Origin: Planctomycetota bacterium
Lineage (GTDB): Bacteria > Planctomycetota > J058 > JAJDCP01
Reading direction: 5' to 3'
DNA: 64,000 bases
Assembly: GCA_029260765.1 (NCBI GenBank)
Contig: JAJDCP010000188.1
Span: forward strand, 1 to 64,000
The position numbers were made by a program, and so were the translations under genes. Every line of letters starts with the position of its first letter. Within the stretch, counting starts at the first letter, position 1. The notes under the pieces are model-generated. The model searched no databases and was not told the origin of the DNA. It was given only the letters and a program-made list of their open reading frames with translations. Positions 51,211-60,012 of this stretch are shown here, piece by piece.

Positions 51211-52515
51211 TCAGAGCCGAAGCGCGCTGAGCGATGGGCCCAACTCCCGGAAGAGGAAGGCTCTGTTGAGCGAGTACCAGTTCTTCTTGAAAGGCAGCCG
51301 CTGATGATGGGCTGGCAACTCCAGCCGCCGCAGCAACGAGGGAAGGGCTGTGTTGATGACAGGGTTGCGATGCCGCGCCCAACTGAAGGTTTCCACAGGA
51401 ATGGCGCCGACAGTGCTCTTGATCTCTGCGGCTGTGCGCCCGAAATCCAGCCGTTTCGAGCCCAGCTCCAGAGCGATCCGGACGTAGTCGTAGAGCATGC
51501 GCGGGTAGATCGAGTGCGGACGATTGAGCTCGTGGTCAAAGCCGACGATGCCGGCGGACAGTGTTTCGCCGTCGGCGACCCCGGTCAGGAAACCAACCAG
51601 CTGCTCCCCCAGATAGGAGCCCTGAACGATCAACGCCTCTCCAAGGGCGTCTTGCAAGGCGGGCAGCTGGTCGGTGTCCAGGCAACCGAGGCGGAACCGT
51701 GCTCGGGCCACCACGGCATGGTACAGGGCCTTGAGACGGGGGGCCTCCCGCTCGAGATCCTGCACCGAGAGCCTCCTTACCTCGAGCTGGCTGGCCTTGG
51801 CATAGGCGCGTCGGGCTTTGACGCGGTACTTCGAAGCCAGCGAGGCGAGATAGTCGTCGAAGCTCGTCCACTCGTGATCCAGCACCAGGGACATCGACGG
51901 CTCGCTGGCTACCCGGGAGTAGCCGCGGTCTGCCAGTCGGCCTGCCCACCTCTCCGAGGCCGATTCGCAGAGCGTGCCCGAGGCTCCGAGCTGTCTCTGG
52001 ATCTGCTGTGCCGCCTGGGCGAGGAACCTCCCGGCATCTTGCTCGGCTACCTCGGGGCTGAACGCGAACGTCGGCACGGTGGAAACCAGCGCGCTCCCGC
52101 CCACAGCAATCCGGGAGCGGACAGGTCGTGAGGCGACGCCGAGCCAGCGCGCGAGGGCAGCCCACCAAGACTCTGGTGTCAGGAGATTCTCGAAGGACGG
52201 TCCGATGAATTCCGCAGCGCGGAAGCGGGCTACGCCGACCAGGCGGCCATCGTCCAGAAAGGTGGCATAGCGGCAGTCCTGGCCGGGCTCAAGAGCCGCC
52301 AGGGCTTCGTAGCGCAGCAAGATGTTGCCGTGCCGCGCGACCTGGTTCCATGCGCCGCGGTCTATTTCGGCAAGCGAAGCGTGCAGGCGCAGCTCGACGC
52401 CAGGGCTGCACAGCGCGGAAAAAGGGCAACCCCAACGGCTGGCTGTGTCCCGCAGGGCAAGAGCTGTCGGATGTCTGCTTGAGGAGCGGGGTGCCTCGAT
52501 CTCAACGATGCTCAT
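51211..52515 (-). CDS. FemAB/GNAT-like acyltransferase
   Basis: A 434-residue protein with the acyl-CoA/aminoacyl transferase pattern of the FemAB-like/peptidogalycan and BioF2-like (Acetyltransf_6) groups. It has SKYRVKARRAYAKA near 233, a central helical stretch, GSYLGEQLVGFLTG near 310, and DFGRTAAEIKSTVGAIP near 375, the typical C-terminal motif. Family members add amino acids or acyl groups to cell-wall, polysaccharide or small-molecule acceptors; the acceptor here is unknown. No strong ribosome site precedes the ATG, but a very good promoter lies 60-90 nt upstream. It is divergent from a family 9 glycosyltransferase, consistent with an envelope role. Confidence 0.7.
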   Translation of the reverse strand: MSIVEIEAPRSSSRHPTALALRDTASRWGCPFSALCSPGVELRLHASLAEIDRGAWNQVARHGNILLRYEALAALEPGQDCRYATFLDDGRLVGVARFRAAEFIGPSFENLLTPESWWAALARWLGVASRPVRSRIAVGGSALVSTVPTFAFSPEVAEQDAGRFLAQAAQQIQRQLGASGTLCESASERWAGRLADRGYSRVASEPSMSLVLDHEWTSFDDYLASLASKYRVKARRAYAKASQLEVRRLSVQDLEREAPRLKALYHAVVARARFRLGCLDTDQLPALQDALGEALIVQGSYLGEQLVGFLTGVADGETLSAGIVGFDHELNRPHSIYPRMLYDYVRIALELGSKRLDFGRTAAEIKSTVGAIPVETFSWARHRNPVINTALPSLLRRLELPAHHQRLPFKKNWYSLNRAFLFRELGPSLSALRL

Positions 52516-52578
52516 AGTTCGTCGACCATGGTGTGTGCTGAAAGAATCTCAAAAGTTTGACGATTCGACACATTTCGA

Positions 52579-52607
52579 ATTGTAGCAGCGGGGCGGCATC
52601 GCTGCAA
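52579..52607 (-). promoter_or_regulatory. Sigma70-like promoter of the acyltransferase gene
   Basis: On the minus strand, TTGCAG (52602-52607) and TACAAT (52579-52584) are separated by exactly 17 nt, the best promoter match in the window. The start would be near 52572. Confidence 0.6.
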
Positions 52608-52639
52608 GCGCTGCGTCCAGGTTGCTGCCCTGGCTTTCG

Positions 52640-52669
52640 TTGGCCGGGCGCACACGCTGCGCGTATGAT
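52640..52669 (+). promoter_or_regulatory. Predicted promoter of the family 9 glycosyltransferase gene
   Basis: TTGGCC (52640-52645) and TATGAT (52664-52669) are separated by 18 nt, giving a leader of only about 15 nt to the ATG at 52691. Confidence 0.4.
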
Positions 52670-52690
52670 CCCTTCTTCCGGGGGCTGCGC

Positions 52691-53800
52691 ATGCGTCGAT
52701 TGTTGTTGGTCAAGCTCAGTGCCTGCGGGGACGTTGTGCACAGCCTGCCCACCGCCGCTGCCCTGCAGCGCGCCGGTTGGCGCGTCGATTGGTTGGTCGA
52801 GCCGGCCGCGGCAGCTCTGGTCCGAGCTTGTCCTGCCGTGGAGCGCTGCCTGGTCGTGCCGCGCCGGCGCGGCTTCCCCTTTCTCGAGCCTGCAGAGACC
52901 ACGCGCCTGGCCAGGCAGCTCCGGGCCCACCGCTACCGTGCAGTGCTCGACCTGCAGGGACTCGCCAAGAGCGCTGTCTGGACTGCCTGGACCGGTGCGC
53001 TGCGCTGTCCCCGGGTGGGCTTTGCGGCAGCCCGTGAGGGCGCGCCGCTAGCCTACACACGCCGGGTCGCGCGGCGCGGTGGCGCAGGGCTGGCCGTGGA
53101 ACGCTACCTCGCCGCCGCGGTCTGCCTGGGCGCGCAGTCCGGGCCGATCGAGTTCCCCCTCTGCATCCCGGCCGAGGCAGTGTCTCAAGCAGAAAAGCTG
53201 CTGAGGCAGCAGGGTGTTGCCGGGCCGTTTGCGCTAGTGCTGCCTGGCGCGGGCAAGCCGGCCAATCGTTGGCTGCCCAAGCGCTGGGGTGCGATCCTTG
53301 CCCGGCTGCGGGGCCGCGGCAACGCCGTAGTCCTGTGCGGCGCGGACGGGGACGCCGCGCTGATACGGGCTGTGCGTGCGCATGCCCCCGAGGCTCGGGA
53401 TCTGTGCGGCCGCACCAGTTGGTTGAGCCTGGCTGCGTTGGCGCAGCGCGCGCGCCTGGTCCTCGGGCATGACAGCGGCCCCGTGCATCTGGCTGCCGCG
53501 CTGGGACGCCCCTGCCTGGCGTTGTTCGGACCGGCCTCACCCGCCCGCACCGCACCCTGGGGGGGCTGGGCGCTCGGCGCGCGGCTCGATTGCGCTCCTT
53601 GTCTCAAACGCACGTGTCCCCTGGGGTATCAGCCCCCGCTGTGCCAGCAGAGACTGCCGATCGAGCCGGTCTGGCGGGTGGTGGAAGCCCTTCTGGACGG
53701 GCGCAGCCCCGCCCTGGAGCCGGGCTCTGGCCTCTGGTTGCGGCAAGCGCCGGGGCGGCTGATGCATGCGCCCCCGGGCCCTGGTGCGGCAGCGTGGTAA
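52691..53800 (+). CDS. Family 9 glycosyltransferase (LPS heptosyltransferase-like)
   Basis: A 369-residue GT9 enzyme. The N-terminal LLLVKLSACGDVVHSLP is the acceptor-domain start typical of WaaC/WaaF/RfaF-type heptosyltransferases. PGAGKPANRWLPKRWG near 185 and GHDSGPVHLAAALGRPCLALFGP near 260 are the donor-binding motifs. It should transfer a heptose or similar ADP-sugar to lipid A core or another glycolipid in the cytoplasm. A CLKRTCPLGYQPPLCQ cysteine cluster follows, as in many family members. The ATG at 52691 is chosen because the frame upstream runs through the promoter region. The 150 bp after the stop show no gene. Confidence 0.88.
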   Translation: MRRLLLVKLSACGDVVHSLPTAAALQRAGWRVDWLVEPAAAALVRACPAVERCLVVPRRRGFPFLEPAETTRLARQLRAHRYRAVLDLQGLAKSAVWTAWTGALRCPRVGFAAAREGAPLAYTRRVARRGGAGLAVERYLAAAVCLGAQSGPIEFPLCIPAEAVSQAEKLLRQQGVAGPFALVLPGAGKPANRWLPKRWGAILARLRGRGNAVVLCGADGDAALIRAVRAHAPEARDLCGRTSWLSLAALAQRARLVLGHDSGPVHLAAALGRPCLALFGPASPARTAPWGGWALGARLDCAPCLKRTCPLGYQPPLCQQRLPIEPVWRVVEALLDGRSPALEPGSGLWLRQAPGRLMHAPPGPGAAAW

Positions 53801-53951
53801 TCTCGGTCCCCAAGCGAGAGCATCTGCACCCATAGGGGTTGCGCGATCGACTCGATCCTCTCGCACCGGAAGCCACACGTTCCTGGTCCTGGGTCCTTGC
53901 GTCCCTGGGGAGACCCATCGATACTGCAGCTGAGCCCTGTCGGAGCCGCTG

Positions 53952-54995
53952 ATGCACCGCCTTTTCCTGGTCTGCCTGCTCTGTGCAACCCTGCCCGCCC
54001 AGGAGGATGCGGCTGCCTGGCTCGCCGGCTTGCAGGCCGGCAGTGAGCTGGCCGGGGAGTACCGCTACGCCATCTACCGTGGAGAGCAGCGGCTCGGCGG
54101 CTTGAGCCTGGTCGTCGTCGAGGCCGGGGGTTTTCATGTCGAGCTACGGGCTGGCGCGGACAGCACGCTGGTCGGTGTGCAGCAGCTCTGGCTGGACGAG
54201 CATCTGCGGCTGCTGCGCTGGGAAGAGCGCGCTGCGGGGGGCACGACCCGGCTGTGGCAGCAGGACGCGCGGGGCCTCAGCCTCGAAGGTGGCCACGCGA
54301 GCCCGCAAGCACCCGAGGCGGAGCCGCTGGCCGGTCTGCTGCATGGCTGGATTCTGGCCCGGGCCCTGGCCGGTACCCCGCCTGCGCGGCTGCGCTTCGT
54401 CCTGTGCTCCGCCGACAGCCTGGCGCTGGCCGAGTTGCAGAGCAGCTCGACGCTGCAGACCGAGGGGCCTCCCTGGGTCTCCCAGCAACTGGAAGTGCGG
54501 GGCCCGGGTATACAGCTGCGCTTTGGACTGGACAGCGATGGCTTCCCGGTGCAGCTCTGGACCCGTGAAGGTCAGCGCTGGGTGTTCGAAGGCGATGGCC
54601 CTGCTGGCACGCGCGCCATGCCCGCTGCTGGAACTCCGGAGGCCTGTGTCGCCGACTTCCTCTTCGGTCTCGCGGGCGATGCGGGGCGCCTCGAGGGCAG
54701 CGCAGACTGGCCCCGGCTGTGTCTGAGCGTCAGCCTGGCGGCCAGTGAGGCGCACGGCGTAGAGCCCAGCCCCGAGCTGCGCGCACGCCTGGGCTCGGAC
54801 GAGGCGGTTCTCGACTTCAAGCACAGATTGCAGGCGAGCGGTCGCGAGCTCGGAGTACGCGCAGTGACAGAGCTGGTGCTCGGATTGCGCGTCGAGCAGG
54901 ACGGATCGCGGGCGCAAGTCTTGCAGGCTGGAGGTGTGGTCTATAGCCTCGAGCAGCAGGAAGGCAGCTGGAAGATTGTCGCGCTGCAGCCCTGA
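53952..54995 (+). CDS. Exported hypothetical protein
   Basis: A 347-residue protein not recognised as a named family. A signal peptide (RLFLVCLLCATLPA, cleavage before Gln near residue 17) is followed by an acidic, beta-rich body without Cys pairs or known motifs. The C-terminal region (about 220-347) has the look of a small NTF2- or lipocalin-like module ending in SLEQQEGSWKIVALQP, a pattern often seen at the end of SnoaL/DUF4878-type folds. It is probably periplasmic or outer-membrane associated. It lies 32 nt before the SLC13 transporter gene and may be co-transcribed with it. Confidence 0.65.
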   Translation: MHRLFLVCLLCATLPAQEDAAAWLAGLQAGSELAGEYRYAIYRGEQRLGGLSLVVVEAGGFHVELRAGADSTLVGVQQLWLDEHLRLLRWEERAAGGTTRLWQQDARGLSLEGGHASPQAPEAEPLAGLLHGWILARALAGTPPARLRFVLCSADSLALAELQSSSTLQTEGPPWVSQQLEVRGPGIQLRFGLDSDGFPVQLWTREGQRWVFEGDGPAGTRAMPAAGTPEACVADFLFGLAGDAGRLEGSADWPRLCLSVSLAASEAHGVEPSPELRARLGSDEAVLDFKHRLQASGRELGVRAVTELVLGLRVEQDGSRAQVLQAGGVVYSLEQQEGSWKIVALQP

Positions 54996-55027
54996 TCCAC
55001 TATGCTGGGAGGCAATCGGAGATTCCT

Positions 55028-56395
55028 TTGCGACTCAACCGCGCCTCTGCCTTGTGGCTGGCTCCCTTGCTGGCTGCCGTCGCCTGGTGCCTCGCCCGTT
55101 ATTCGGGCCTGGCCGCGCCCGCGTGCTGGACGTTGGCTGTCACACTGGTCTGCGCGCTCTGGTGGGTCCTCGAGCCGATCCCGATTCCAGCAACCTCGCT
55201 GGTACCGTTTGCGGTCTTCCCCCTGGTCGGAGTTCTCGATCACAAGACGGTGGCCAAGGCTTACGGGCACCACATGATCCTGTTGCTCCTCGGGGGGTTC
55301 ATCTTCTCGAAGGCGATGGAAAAGACCGGCACGCATCGCCGCCTGGCTCTGGGCATGGTACGCCTGGTCGGAGGGGGCGGAGGGCGTCGACTGGTCTTCG
55401 GGTTCATGTTGGCCAGCGCTGTCCTGAGTATGTGGATCTCGAACACAGCAACGACGCTGATGCTGCTGCCTATCGCGACGGCCGTGATTGAGGCCTCCGA
55501 CCGCAAGAAACTGGCCGTGCCTTTGCTGCTGGGGATCGCCTACGCGGCGAGCATCGGGGGGATTGGCACGCCGATCGGCACGCCGCCGAACCTGATCTTC
55601 ATGCAGATCTACGAGAAATTCACCGACAAGAGCATCAGTTTCAGCCAATGGATGACCGTCGGTGTCCCCGTGGTCGCGCTGATGCTGCCGCTGGCCTGGT
55701 TCTTGTTGACGCGGAATCTGCGCGATGAGGGGCCGGTGAAGATCCCCGCTGTAGGGGCCTGGCGACCGGCGGAGCGACGCGTGCTCGTAGTCTTTGCCCT
55801 GACCGCGCTGGCCTGGATCACCCGGGCCGAACCCGGCGGAGGCTGGTCTGTGCTTGCGCCCGGTGCAGGCGACAGCACGGTAGCGTTGATGGCTGCGGCC
55901 GTGATGTTCGTGATCCCCGATGGAACCGGGGGGCGGCTGCTCGATTGGGAGAGCGCCCGCGACATCCCCTGGGGTCTGCTGTTGTTGTTCGGGGGAGGCA
56001 TCGCCATCGCCGATGGCTTCATGGCCTCGGGCCTGAGCAGTGCACTGGGTGAGCAGTTGAGCGGGATCGCGGGCTGGCCGCGGCTTCCGCTGCTGCTGGT
56101 GATCTGCCTGGTGGTAACCTTCCTGACCGAGTGCACCTCGAACACGGCCACCACCAACCTGTTGATGCCGGTCCTGGCCTCGGCGGGCCTCGCCGCGGGG
56201 CTCGACCCGGCGGTGTTGATGGTTCCTGCTGCGATCAGCGCCAGTTGCGCCTTTATGTTGCCCGTCGCCACGGCCCCCAACGCGATCGTTTTTGGTAGCG
56301 GCCAGATCACGATCCGCCAGATGGTGCGCGAGGGTTTGTGGCTGAATCTGGTGGGGGCGGTTCTGATTGCGGGCATTTGCAGCCTGTTGCTGTGA
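55028..56395 (+). CDS. SLC13/DASS-family anion:sodium symporter
   Basis: A 455-residue polytopic membrane protein with about 11-12 hydrophobic helices. Both inverted-repeat substrate/sodium motifs of the divalent anion symporter family are present: SNTATTLMLLPIA near 138 and TSNTATTNLLMPVL near 375. IGTPIGTPPNLIF near 182 and LLLFGGGIAIADGF near 318 also match. It imports dicarboxylates, citrate or sulfate with sodium; the particular anion is not evident. The start is a TTG with GGAGA about 8 nt upstream. Upstream is an exported protein of unknown function. Confidence 0.9.
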   Translation: MRLNRASALWLAPLLAAVAWCLARYSGLAAPACWTLAVTLVCALWWVLEPIPIPATSLVPFAVFPLVGVLDHKTVAKAYGHHMILLLLGGFIFSKAMEKTGTHRRLALGMVRLVGGGGGRRLVFGFMLASAVLSMWISNTATTLMLLPIATAVIEASDRKKLAVPLLLGIAYAASIGGIGTPIGTPPNLIFMQIYEKFTDKSISFSQWMTVGVPVVALMLPLAWFLLTRNLRDEGPVKIPAVGAWRPAERRVLVVFALTALAWITRAEPGGGWSVLAPGAGDSTVALMAAAVMFVIPDGTGGRLLDWESARDIPWGLLLLFGGGIAIADGFMASGLSSALGEQLSGIAGWPRLPLLLVICLVVTFLTECTSNTATTNLLMPVLASAGLAAGLDPAVLMVPAAISASCAFMLPVATAPNAIVFGSGQITIRQMVREGLWLNLVGAVLIAGICSLLL

Positions 56396-56704
56396 GGGGG
56401 GCGCTGCCCGAGCGGTATTCCCGGGCCCGGCCTTTTCTGGTATGCTTGCGGACCTGGATGATTCCCTGGCGTGGGGCCGCGATGATGATCCCTCGGGTCT
56501 ATTTCGGCGTCAGCAGCTGCCGTGAACATGCGGTGGGCTTTCCACGTCATCCCGGCTGCGGGGTGGTGCTCTTGCCTCGCATGCATGAGACGAAGCAGAA
56601 AAAAAGCGAAGATCGAGTGGTTCCAAGCCGGCGATGTGGCGACGATGGCAGTTGACCCACACCGGTGTCTGGTCAGGACCTACGGGGTCCTAGAGGAGGG
56701 TGGC
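56396..56704. other. Leader/promoter region of the HEAT-VWA operon
   Basis: 309 bases without a convincing gene. A possible -10 TATGCT (56441-56446) has only a poor -35 (TTCCCG) 17 nt upstream. A small hairpin (GGACC-TACG-GGGTCC, about 56677-56691) sits immediately before the strong AGAGGAGGG ribosome site and could tune translation. The open frame that runs from 56522 into the next gene shows no ribosome site and no family sequence before the signal peptide. Confidence 0.45.
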
Positions 56705-58234
56705 ATGCGGCTCACAGCGGGTCTGCTGATTGTCTGTATCTGTACGGCTCTGGCCGGCCCGGACGGGCCTCCCTACTACGATCCGGCGCGCGGCATCGAA
56801 AAACAGACCAACGCGGCCAAAGAGGCCGTTGCCGAGACGACAGGCGGCAAAAACCTGGCCAAGACGCTCGAGCACCTCACCAGCGTCTCGGCCTATGTGC
56901 GCGATGCGATGTTCAAAGACATCGTCGACAGCTACTCCGATGCCCAGCTGCTGCAGTTGGCGGGAGCGCTCGAATCTTCAGACAAATTCATCGCGGGTCA
57001 GCTCGCCGAGGCCATCGGCGTCCGCAAGCTGGCCACCGCCGTGCCGGCGCTCGAGGCTGCGCTGAAGAGGCAGAAGGACGAGGAGGCTGTGGCCGAGATC
57101 TGTTGGGCTCTGGGGCAGATCGGCTCGAATGACGCGACCAAGGCGTTGCTGAAGGTTGCCGACAAATGGGACCGGAAGTCCTTCCGGGTCACCGGCGATG
57201 CCCTGCTTTCGGCCGCGCTTTGCGATCCCGACAACGCTGTGGAGCACCTGAAGATCGGCATCGAGTCGAAGTTTGCGGGCGTGCGCATCGTGTGTCTCGC
57301 GGGATTGCTCGCCGTCGACGAGGGCGAGGCCCTGCAGCAGGCGTTGGCGCAACTCGATGAGAAACAGCAGAGAGGATGGGAAGACCGCGTGCGTTTTCAG
57401 ATCTGTGAGAACCTGCGCGATGTCGAAGAGCGGGGCCGCCACTCCGAGCTGTATTGGCAGGCGGTGGACAAGCTGATCGCTCTGCTTCCGGATACCGAGG
57501 GGCGACTGAACCATGAGATCGGCACGACCCTGCGTTCGATTACCGGGCAGGATCTGCCGGATGATGCCGAATACTGGGAAGGCTGGTGGGAGATCGCCCA
57601 AGACGACTTCGAGCCGGTCGGGCGTGCGGGCACCGGGGCAGAGGGAGATGGCGGCGGTACGACCGTGCGCTACTTCGGCATTCCGATCTACAGCACCCGA
57701 TTGACCTTCCTGTTGGACCTCTCTGGAGGCATGGACCGCCCGGTCGGCGGCCAGGGAGAAGATGGCCCGGCCCGGTTGCAGCTGGCCAAAGATGAGCTCT
57801 CGGCCACGCTCGGCAACCTGCCCGAAGACGCGCGCACCAATGTGATCTTCTTCGCGACCCAATATTTCCCGTTCGCGCCGGGCTTGATTCCCGTCAAGAA
57901 AAGCCTGAAGCAGCTCTTGCCGTTTATCGCCCAGCAGGAGATCCCCACCACGGTGCACATGAACCGCGGCAACCTGTACGACCCGATCATCCAGGCCTGC
58001 ATGGACGAGTCGGTCGACACGATCTACCTGGTCACCGAGGGCAACCCGACCGAGGGGAGGTTCATCAACCGCGACCGCTTCGTGCGCCACATGATGCGCT
58101 GGGTGCGCTTCACCAAGACCGAGATCAACTCCCTGTTCATCGGCAGCGCCAGCAGCGCGCGGACCTATCTGCGCGAAGTGTCGGAGCCGACCGGCGGCCA
58201 GTTCTATGATGTGGCAGAGATGCGCGACGAGTAG
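56705..58234 (+). CDS. Exported HEAT-repeat protein with a von Willebrand A-like domain
   Basis: A 509-residue protein. A signal peptide (LTAGLLIVCICTALA) is followed by HEAT-like repeats (about 40-310, with units such as AVAEICWALGQIGSNDATKALL) and a C-terminal VWA-like domain (about 330-505). The MIDAS motif reads LLDLSGGMD, so the third metal-coordinating position of DxSxS is Gly; metal-dependent binding may be lost or altered. VIFFATQYFPF and DTIYLVTEGNPTEG are the following VWA core strands. The ATG at 56705 has AGAGGAGGG just upstream. It heads an operon with a small membrane protein and a DUF2330 protein. Confidence 0.8.
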   Translation: MRLTAGLLIVCICTALAGPDGPPYYDPARGIEKQTNAAKEAVAETTGGKNLAKTLEHLTSVSAYVRDAMFKDIVDSYSDAQLLQLAGALESSDKFIAGQLAEAIGVRKLATAVPALEAALKRQKDEEAVAEICWALGQIGSNDATKALLKVADKWDRKSFRVTGDALLSAALCDPDNAVEHLKIGIESKFAGVRIVCLAGLLAVDEGEALQQALAQLDEKQQRGWEDRVRFQICENLRDVEERGRHSELYWQAVDKLIALLPDTEGRLNHEIGTTLRSITGQDLPDDAEYWEGWWEIAQDDFEPVGRAGTGAEGDGGGTTVRYFGIPIYSTRLTFLLDLSGGMDRPVGGQGEDGPARLQLAKDELSATLGNLPEDARTNVIFFATQYFPFAPGLIPVKKSLKQLLPFIAQQEIPTTVHMNRGNLYDPIIQACMDESVDTIYLVTEGNPTEGRFINRDRFVRHMMRWVRFTKTEINSLFIGSASSARTYLREVSEPTGGQFYDVAEMRDE

Positions 58235-58257
58235 CGACAAAGGGAGGGGGCTTGGCA

Positions 58258-58485
58258 GTGGACCCTCGCGACAACGGGCTGGATCAGCGCTTCGAACAGG
58301 CGCGGCGTGCGACGCCGCGTCGTACTGATGGTCCACTGACCGGTTGTCTGTTCCTGCTCCCCATTCTCGGTCTCGAGCTACTGGTAGCTGTCGGGATCGG
58401 GTGGTTCTGGGGTTCCTGGCAGCTCGGGCTGGGCGCGTTCGTCGGCCTGTTCCTGATTTCTCTGGTGATCTCGATCAAGTTGTGA
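58258..58485 (+). CDS. Small two-helix membrane protein
   Basis: A 75-residue protein with a charged N-terminus and two hydrophobic segments (about 28-47 and 50-73). No family is recognised. The GTG at 58258 has AGGGAGGGGG at a suitable distance; the TTG two codons earlier is too close to it. It lies 23 nt after the HEAT-VWA gene and 11 nt before the DUF2330 gene, so it is probably part of the same membrane-associated module. Confidence 0.65.
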   Translation: MDPRDNGLDQRFEQARRATPRRTDGPLTGCLFLLPILGLELLVAVGIGWFWGSWQLGLGAFVGLFLISLVISIKL

Positions 58486-58496
58486 GGAGGACGGCG

Positions 58497-59900
58497 ATGC
58501 GACGGGTGTTCTGCGTGCTTATGTCTCTGGCCTGCATGGTGGCTGCCGATCCTTGCGGGATGGTGCCACCGATCTACACGGGCGAGGGGCCTCCGATCAC
58601 GCGCGTGGGCGTGCAGAAGACCTACGTGTTCTACAAGGATGGCATCGAGAGTTTTGTCATCAGACCGGGCTATTCTGGCAAGGTCGGTGACTTCGGTATG
58701 CTGATCCCGTTTCCGACTCCTCCTGCCTTGCGCAAGTTGCCGGACAACATCTTCGGCCAGTTGGCGGCCGCCGTCGATCCTCCTGAGGTCGTCGAGTGGA
58801 TCTATGATCCTGACGAGCGCGTGTATGAGATGAGCGCGGCGGTTGGCGATTCTGAACAATCACTGGGCGTGAACGAAGTCGCGGTGTTGCGTCAAGAAGC
58901 CGTCGGCATGTATGAGATCGCGGTGCTCGCTGCCGGCAGCCCCGAGGCCCTCGCGCTGTGGATGGAGGAGCATGGCTACCGTTATCCCCAGGGGATGGAC
59001 AAGGCCTGTGCTGAGTACATCGCCGACGGTTGGTGTTTCGTGGCGGTCAAGACGCGTGTGGGACCCAAAGCGGGGGTCGACCCGGACCCGGGCATGCGCA
59101 CAACCCAGCCAGGACTCCCCGACGGTGCTTCCTTCGACGGCAACGTGCAGGCGATGGGGTTCCGTTTTCGCAGCCCGGAGCTGGTCGTGCCGATGCGCCT
59201 GTCCGCCTTCAATAAGGGCGAGATGCGCAATGTGGTCTACCTGTTGAGCGATGCGCCCCAGAAGGTGCAGCGGCTGCCCGAAGGTCATGTGGTACGTCAA
59301 CTTCCCGGAGCCGAGCTGCGCAGCCATCTGACAGAGTTGCTGCCGCTGCGGGTGGTCGGCGGTAGTGTCGATGATATCTCCGCGGAGCGCTGGCAGCAGT
59401 TGCTGGTCCAGCGGGACCCCAAGCCCCACAACGGCCTCGCCGCAGAGCTGTTCGCGGCGGATCTGCTGGCAGCCCGTGAGCAGCGCCTGGCGCATCCTCA
59501 TGAGGAGCAGGAGAAACGGCTGCTTTCTGTCGGCGAGGCCCTCGGGCTGCGCGGCGAGGAAATGGATCGCTTGCACCATGAGGCGCTGCTGGCCGACCAT
59601 GAGGCGGTGGTCGCACGAGCCCTGGCAGAGCTCGACGGGATGTGGCTGACCGTGATCGACGGCGACTTTCCGCGCGAGGTGGTGGCCGAAGACAACCTGC
59701 ATTTCGAGGCCTTCCGCATGCCGGGCAGCGAGAACACCGCAGAACGTTACGAGGCCACCAGCCTGGGCCCGCAAGCGCCTCGCGAGGGCACCGTATTCGA
59801 CGGGGAGGAGCCGCCAGCGAGGTTGCCGAGCGCGTGGTGGTTGCTGGCACTGCCGGTGCCCTTGTTGGTCTACCTGTACATGCGCCGACGGCGCGGTTGA
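58497..59900 (+). CDS. DUF2330-family exported, membrane-anchored protein
   Basis: A 467-residue protein. A signal peptide (FCVLMSLACMVAA) is followed by the conserved DUF2330 start: CGMVPP, then TYVFYKDGIESFVIRPGY and GDFGMLIPFPTPP (about 20-75). The middle is beta-rich (to about 300) and contains RSPELVVPMRLSAFN, also typical. A helical, charged region lies near 330-400. The C-terminus has one transmembrane helix (WWLLALPVPLLVYLYM) and RRRR, anchoring it with the bulk outside the cytoplasm. The biochemical role of DUF2330 is unknown. The ATG has GGAGG about 6 nt upstream. It is the last gene of its operon. Confidence 0.85.
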   Translation: MRRVFCVLMSLACMVAADPCGMVPPIYTGEGPPITRVGVQKTYVFYKDGIESFVIRPGYSGKVGDFGMLIPFPTPPALRKLPDNIFGQLAAAVDPPEVVEWIYDPDERVYEMSAAVGDSEQSLGVNEVAVLRQEAVGMYEIAVLAAGSPEALALWMEEHGYRYPQGMDKACAEYIADGWCFVAVKTRVGPKAGVDPDPGMRTTQPGLPDGASFDGNVQAMGFRFRSPELVVPMRLSAFNKGEMRNVVYLLSDAPQKVQRLPEGHVVRQLPGAELRSHLTELLPLRVVGGSVDDISAERWQQLLVQRDPKPHNGLAAELFAADLLAAREQRLAHPHEEQEKRLLSVGEALGLRGEEMDRLHHEALLADHEAVVARALAELDGMWLTVIDGDFPREVVAEDNLHFEAFRMPGSENTAERYEATSLGPQAPREGTVFDGEEPPARLPSAWWLLALPVPLLVYLYMRRRRG

Positions 59901-59913
59901 ACAGCACCGCATT

Positions 59914-59930
59914 GCGGGCTTCGAGCCCGC
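59914..59930 (+). terminator. Hairpin terminator after the DUF2330 gene
   Basis: A 7-bp stem (GCGGGCT with AGCCCGC) closes a TCG loop 13 nt after the stop codon; only a short T-containing tail follows. Confidence 0.45.
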
Positions 59931-59936
59931 TCGTCA

Positions 59937-59966
59937 TTGCAGCCTCGCGTGGAAGCGTGGTAGCAT
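59937..59966 (+). promoter_or_regulatory. Predicted promoter of the pseudokinase operon
   Basis: TTGCAG (59937-59942) and TAGCAT (59961-59966) are separated by 18 nt, about 45 nt before the GTG at 60013. Confidence 0.4.
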
Positions 59967-60012
59967 GCCAGCGGTAGCCAACCTGGGCGCAGTCTGCTAA
60001 AAGGGACCGGAT

